Shown here in pieces: positions 60,498-64,000 of a stretch of 64,000 nt of DNA. Source of the stretch: Nothopassalora personata (lineage: Eukaryota; Ascomycota; Dothideomycetes; Mycosphaerellales; Mycosphaerellaceae); contig CM066298.1 in NCBI GenBank assembly GCA_033816765.1, positions 930,001 to 994,000 on the forward strand, in the 5' to 3' direction. The translations under genes were made by a program, and so were the position numbers. The notes under the pieces were generated by a model. It ran no database searches and was not told the DNA's origin. It saw only the letters and a program-made list of their open reading frames with translations. Within the stretch, counting starts at the first letter, position 1. Each line of letters starts with the position of its first letter.

Positions 60498-60673
60498 TGT
60501 TATAAATCAGGTAACTAAGGTCTATGTTAGTTAGGACTTAGCACACACACACTATATCACACTGTTTTCTATAGCTAGATAGTCTCACACCTTGTAGCAA
60601 TTCATAAGGGTTACTAATCCACCCTATCGTTTCAATCTAGAAGCTTGTACTCGTCAAATACCTAAATACAACA
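60498..60673 (+). repeat. Copia-1 3' LTR
   Basis: 176 bp, ends CTAAATACAACA, followed by the AAGTC duplication. More CpA survives than in the 5' LTR. Confidence 0.92.
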
Positions 60674-60966
60674 AAGTCCTCTGTCTCCTAATTAGGGTGC
60701 TCTAGCATCTTTGCCGACGAAGCATACTACGATCCGCATTCGTCCCTGCAATTCCCGCTAAAGTAATCAACGCAAGAGGGCCTTGGTCTCTCTAGTGGTG
60801 GCAATAATAGTTGGATTCTAGCAGAGAATCCCCAGACTGTAGATATAACAGGTTACCGGTATGATCGTGATCAATCTGTATCTTATCTCCAACCCGCCTT
60901 ACACCGAGAACCTAAGCTATAGCCGCTTCAAGCATAGCAATCCCATTCTCGGCTTCGCCTTGATGG
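60674..60966 (+). pseudogene. Host gene 2, middle part
   Basis: Continues the frame of 29373-29689: CSSIFADEAYYDPHSS and NNSWILAENPQTVDITGYRY are clear of stops, with isolated TAA/TAG at Gln-like places elsewhere. Ends at the GATGG duplication of the solo LTR. Near the end all three frames are fairly open, so an intron or frameshift here is possible. Confidence 0.45.
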
Positions 60967-61142
60967 TGTTGTAAATAGGTATTTGACGAGTACAAGCTTC
61001 CAGATTGAAACGATAGGGTGGATCAGTAACCCTCATGAATTGCCACAAGGTGTGAGACTATCTGGCTACAGAAAACAGTGTGATATAGTGTGTGTGTGCC
61101 AAGTCCTGACTAACATGGACCTTGGTCACCTGATTCACAACA
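60967..61142 (-). repeat. Solo copia LTR with 5 bp target duplication
   Basis: A full 176 bp copia LTR in reverse orientation, TGTTGTAAATAGG...GATTCACAACA, flanked by GATGG (60962-60966 and 61143-61147). It keeps most CpA/TpG lost from the other three LTRs, so it is the nearest to the ancestral LTR sequence here. Formed by recombination between two LTRs of a former insertion. Confidence 0.95.
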
Positions 61143-62762
61143 GATGGAGCCTCCTAGATCTGAGCCTAGAGCTTTCGGCTCTATACAACTTTGCACGAGG
61201 CGAAAATGGTCCACATGTCGAAGCTATATCGTCAGCATTTGCTTGTGCACCTGTGGAGCGTATGCTGAAGTACCATTAATACTCGGCGTGTAAAACTCGG
61301 CCAGACGAAGCTCTATTTCGTGATTGCCCCGAAGCAGGCACTAGCAGAGAAGCACAAACGCCGAGTTGACTTCTCTGTCAAATGCTTTCGGTTAAATGGC
61401 CGCCAAGTCGTGCCCTCCACCCTCTTCTACGTCGAAGTGAAGAAGCATGCGGCGACCGCTGGGGCAGATCTAGAGGTACTGGAGAACCAAATCGTGACTG
61501 CCTGCGAAGCAACAGATTAGCCATTCGTCTATAGCTTAGCCTTCTGGGCAACCGCCATGCGCCTTTGGTCCTATCACTCTAGTGGGAAAGCTTTATCAGG
61601 AATGCTGCCAGGAGATGGCCACGAAGTAGGCGACAGGAATGCATGGTACGACGCCAACGCGAGAGGCAGGTGCGCGGTACTGCTCAGAGCCCTGGCAAAG
61701 GCAGTTCAGTACCCGCCTTATGCCATCATGGCGGTTGCAGATTTGTATGTCGAATGGCTTTACACCATGTCTCAAACTAATACACAACGCAGGGTTGGAA
61801 TAACTCCACCAGAGGAGGTTTGGTCTGCAACAGAGAACTTCTATCTGCGACCTAGCGCCGCGTTCAACAAAGTCCCAATTCTCCGCGACCATCTTAGTCG
61901 AAACCAGTCATCCGTACGTGTGAGTCAGATCATATACAAGCTACCAATTGGGGTGCTCAGATTGTTTGAAGAGGATGATGCAAGAGGTGGCTTCGACTCG
62001 GATCTCGAGAAACCAGCATGCTAGCAGAAATGGAGTCAAGCATACGCTATCACTTCCAATGGGCCATCGCAAGACCTGGCCGCAGCCGTGAAGAGTTATA
62101 AAAAGAACCCGTCGCAAGCACGAAAGTTGGCACTTCGGGCAATCGAGGGCCTGCTCCAGCATGATCACTTCACGGGAAAGGACCGTGTTCCCGTGACTTC
62201 AGGAAGACCCGCATCTTTACCAATCCACGGTATGGCTCAGGGATCCATGCCAGGTTCGCAGCACTCGCCTGGCCACTGGGATCGTAGGCTTCGTGGCGGG
62301 GCACGCTGGTTTGATCAGGCAGAGGAGGAAGAGGAGGAAGACGACGAGAGCGAGGAAGACGAAGAATTTGAAGAAGGCGAAGAAGATGCGGAAGGTGAGG
62401 ACGATAATAACAAGATTGAGGACGTGGTTCGCACGTCATCTCAGGCTTTTGCTTCTCAAACATCCTCTCTTCAGGCGGGTCAGCCAGCTCCTGCTCAATC
62501 GGCCTCAGGTGAGCTAGTAAGGTATATCCAAGAAGGATACCACAGGATGTTGGCAACGGGTAAGCAACACTAAGAGGCTTTTGCGGACATTGTGCAGTAT
62601 CTCATGATGAAGAAGAACTTAAGCGAAGTACAGGCCAACACGGTCGTGAACCGTTGCCTCCAAGCTAGAACCTTAAGACAAGGATAGCGACTTAAGGCCC
62701 GGGAAGCTTTCGGAAAGGCTGAGAGGTTAATTAGCAGTGTTCTTGTTGACTATGGTAATTAG
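61143..62762 (+). pseudogene. Host gene 2, 3' part
   Basis: From about 61290 a single frame reads to 62762 with stops TAG 61518, TAG 62022, TAA 62571, TAG 62685 and a final TAG at 62760. The earlier ones fit Gln codons. Contents: KLGQTKLYFVIAPKQALAEK, YVEVKKHAATAGADLEVLEN, FWATAMRLWSYHSSGKALSG, then an acidic run of about 30 Glu/Asp residues (62320-62410) and a Gln/Ser/Ala-rich linker before a short basic helical tail. Between 61143 and 61290 the frame is uncertain; a one-base shift near 61276 would join a better open frame. No family recognised; the acidic tract suggests a nuclear protein, which is only a guess. Confidence 0.55.
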
Positions 62763-62830
62763 AAACTTTTGTAGCGTAGCTCTCGGTATTCTCTAATTGG
62801 TTTTTGTCTAGCTAAACACCACTACTACAT

Positions 62831-63006
62831 TGTTGTGAATCAGGTGACCAAGGTCCATGTTAGTTAGGACTTAGCATACACACACCATATCACACTGTTT
62901 TCTATAGCTAGATAGTCTTACACCTTGTAGCAATTCATAAGGGTTACTAATCCACCCTATCGTTTTAATCTAGAAGCTTGTACTCGTTAAATACCTATTT
63001 ATAACA
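62831..63006 (+). repeat. Copia-2 5' LTR
   Basis: 176 bp, TGTTGTGAATCAGG...CTATTTATAACA. It shares CTATTTA near the end with the solo LTR at 60967, whereas copia-1 has CTAAATA. Confidence 0.92.
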
Positions 63007-63129
63007 GGTTATAAGCCCGGGTGCTCCTCTGCCTATCCAATTTAAAACCTAAATCGTTATCGAAGCTCTATTAAGGATTAGCTTGCCTTGCTAGTGGACT
63101 CGACCCTACATTTGTTTTAAGGACAACTA

Positions 63130-64000
63130 CCTAATCGATTTAAGAACTACTACAAGAGATCGGCACTAAGTACTAGTACCGTAGTATAGCATCTAAAAGA
63201 GCTAGACTAGGTATAGAGTTTAGAAACAACACCTCTAGTAACCTAGTAAGATCCGCTAAGGACAACTAGGTGCTTAGGAAAGGCGTACAGTTCTAGGCAT
63301 AGAAATCTATGCTAATTAGCGCACTACTAGAGAAGGATCTAGTTAGATACGTAATCTATAATCTAGACTAGGTTGACCTAAAGTACGCTCTAAACAGGGT
63401 AGCTTATAATTAACCCTAAGATGTAACTAAGAATATCTAAGATAAGACTACCTAGAATAAAGCACCTTAGGACATTACTAGTAGTGCAGGATACAAAGCT
63501 GCCTACAAGCGATAGAAGAAAGAGGACATATAAGCATATAGTATTATTATAGCTAGATTGGATTCTACCCTAAGGCTAAACTTTAGAGATATAGACAAGT
63601 TAGCTAAGGAATTGTATAATTTAATTAAGGCAACATACAAGCTAGTTATTATAATTGATCTGTATAATACTCTAAAGGCAGTTAGGCACATTAAACTAGA
63701 TGCTACAAGACCTAATATATTAAAGTACTATAAAGACTTTTAAGTATAGGTGAATAATAATAAGACTACTATAGAGCAATTTATTAGATCTTCCCTAGTT
63801 AATAACAAGTTAAGGCTCAAATTCTTTTTTGTCCTCCTAGAAGGTATCTATAGATTATACTTTATTAAAGGTCTAAACTATGTCGAATAGCTTAGGACAT
63901 AGAGACACAACAATCCCCTAGAATTAACTACCCTAGAGAGAATGTTTACAACTCTTAGGAAGGAGCAAGTACCTACTACCTACAAGCCTAGTAATAGCTT
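63130..64000 (+). pseudogene. Copia-2 gag, partial
   Basis: Equivalent to the gag of copia-1. A stretch at 63558-63743 is free of stops (DSTLRLNFRDIDKLAKELYN); elsewhere TAG/TAA interrupt. Cut by the window edge before the zinc knuckle. Confidence 0.8.

Larger units (their letters stand above)
29690..60673 (+). mobile_element. Copia-1, Ty1/copia element carrying two nested gypsy-A copies
   Basis: Identical-length 176 bp LTRs at 29690-29865 and 60498-60673, flanked by a perfect 5 bp target duplication AAGTC (29685-29689 and 60674-60678). One long polyprotein frame, then a 3' region invaded by gypsy-A2 and A3 (36046-59983). A purine tract, AAAGGGGGAG at 60488-60497, precedes the 3' LTR. GGTTATAAGCCCG right after the 5' LTR is the candidate primer-binding site. 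RIP-mutated. A second copy of the family starts at 62831 and a solo LTR sits at 60967. Confidence 0.92.
62831..64000 (+). mobile_element. Copia-2, 5' end, running off the right edge
   Basis: LTR 62831-63006, then sequence closely matching copia-1 from 29866 on. Preceded by TACAT (62826-62830), whose partner would lie outside the window. RIP-mutated; transitions differ from those in copia-1. Confidence 0.92.

Noticed and set aside
60983..61279. A 98-codon protein starting at 60983
   Set aside because: Its first half is the reverse complement of the solo copia LTR; only the part after 61143 could be genuine host coding sequence.
62170..62556. Minus-strand frame of 128 codons
   Set aside because: Shadow of the acidic tract and linker of host gene 2, whose plus-strand frame is continuous with upstream coding text.
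1..64000. TAG/TAA read as Gln, suggesting a reassigned genetic code
   Set aside because: TAG also falls on invariant Trp codons (chromodomain of gypsy-B, integrase of gypsy-A, ISWFRED in ORF3 where A3 has TGG), and host DNA uses CAG/CAA freely. RIP on both strands explains this; code reassignment does not.

Overview
The window looks like a repeat island in a filamentous ascomycete (Pezizomycotina-type) genome. Every long repeat carries the footprint of repeat-induced point mutation (RIP): CpA and TpG are almost gone, TpA is in excess, CpG is kept, and reading frames are interrupted almost only by TAG/TAA at positions where Gln or Trp belongs. The two stretches of normal composition (24864-29689 and 60674-62830) hold remnants of host genes. 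No intact protein-coding gene is visible. Names such as gypsy-A, gypsy-B and copia-1 are mine.

Layout. 1-614 is the 5' end of a minus-strand gypsy-A copy running off the left edge. 619-2257 is unassigned RIP-mutated DNA; its first 580 bp reappear inverted at 47512-48091. 2258-21245 is a minus-strand chromovirus (gypsy-B1) split by a complete gypsy-A copy (A1, 8761-20714, TSD CTAT). An internally deleted second gypsy-B copy (B2) follows in tandem, shares the LTR at 20843-21245, ends at 24863 and contains a 200 bp MITE-like insert. 24864-29689 is host DNA: one gene (25348-29129) is cut by a hAT transposon (26004-28931, 8 bp TSD), and the 5' part of a second gene follows. 29690-60673 is a Ty1/copia element (copia-1, TSD AAGTC) inserted in that second gene. 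Inside copia-1 lie two head-to-head gypsy-A copies, A2 (36046-47487, minus, 5' end truncated) and A3 (48096-59983, plus, TSD ATAG). Together they form an inverted repeat with arms of about 11 kb and a fold-back junction at 47455-47510. 60674-62762 is the rest of the second host gene, interrupted by a solo copia LTR (60967-61142, TSD GATGG). 62831-64000 is the start of a second copia copy.

Most unusual content. Gypsy-A is about 11.9 kb, far longer than ordinary Ty3/gypsy elements. It has three coding blocks: gag-protease, RT-RNaseH-integrase, and a third large block (ORF3, at least 1,100 codons) of unknown function in the position of env. A strong palindrome (half-site ATTTACCGGTCCC) sits in each LTR, between gag and pol, and between pol and ORF3, so each block has one upstream. 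A2 and A3 appear identical, RIP mutations included, over about 7.5 kb but differ at both ends. That indicates copying or homogenisation after RIP. Gypsy-B carries an antisense Cys-rich/coiled-coil reading frame and a 73 nt tRNA-like sequence next to its 3' LTR.

Limits. All identities were judged by eye. Family names rest on motifs I could read. In RIP-mutated DNA TGA is rare, so a frame open apart from TAG/TAA is weak evidence of coding unless motifs support it.
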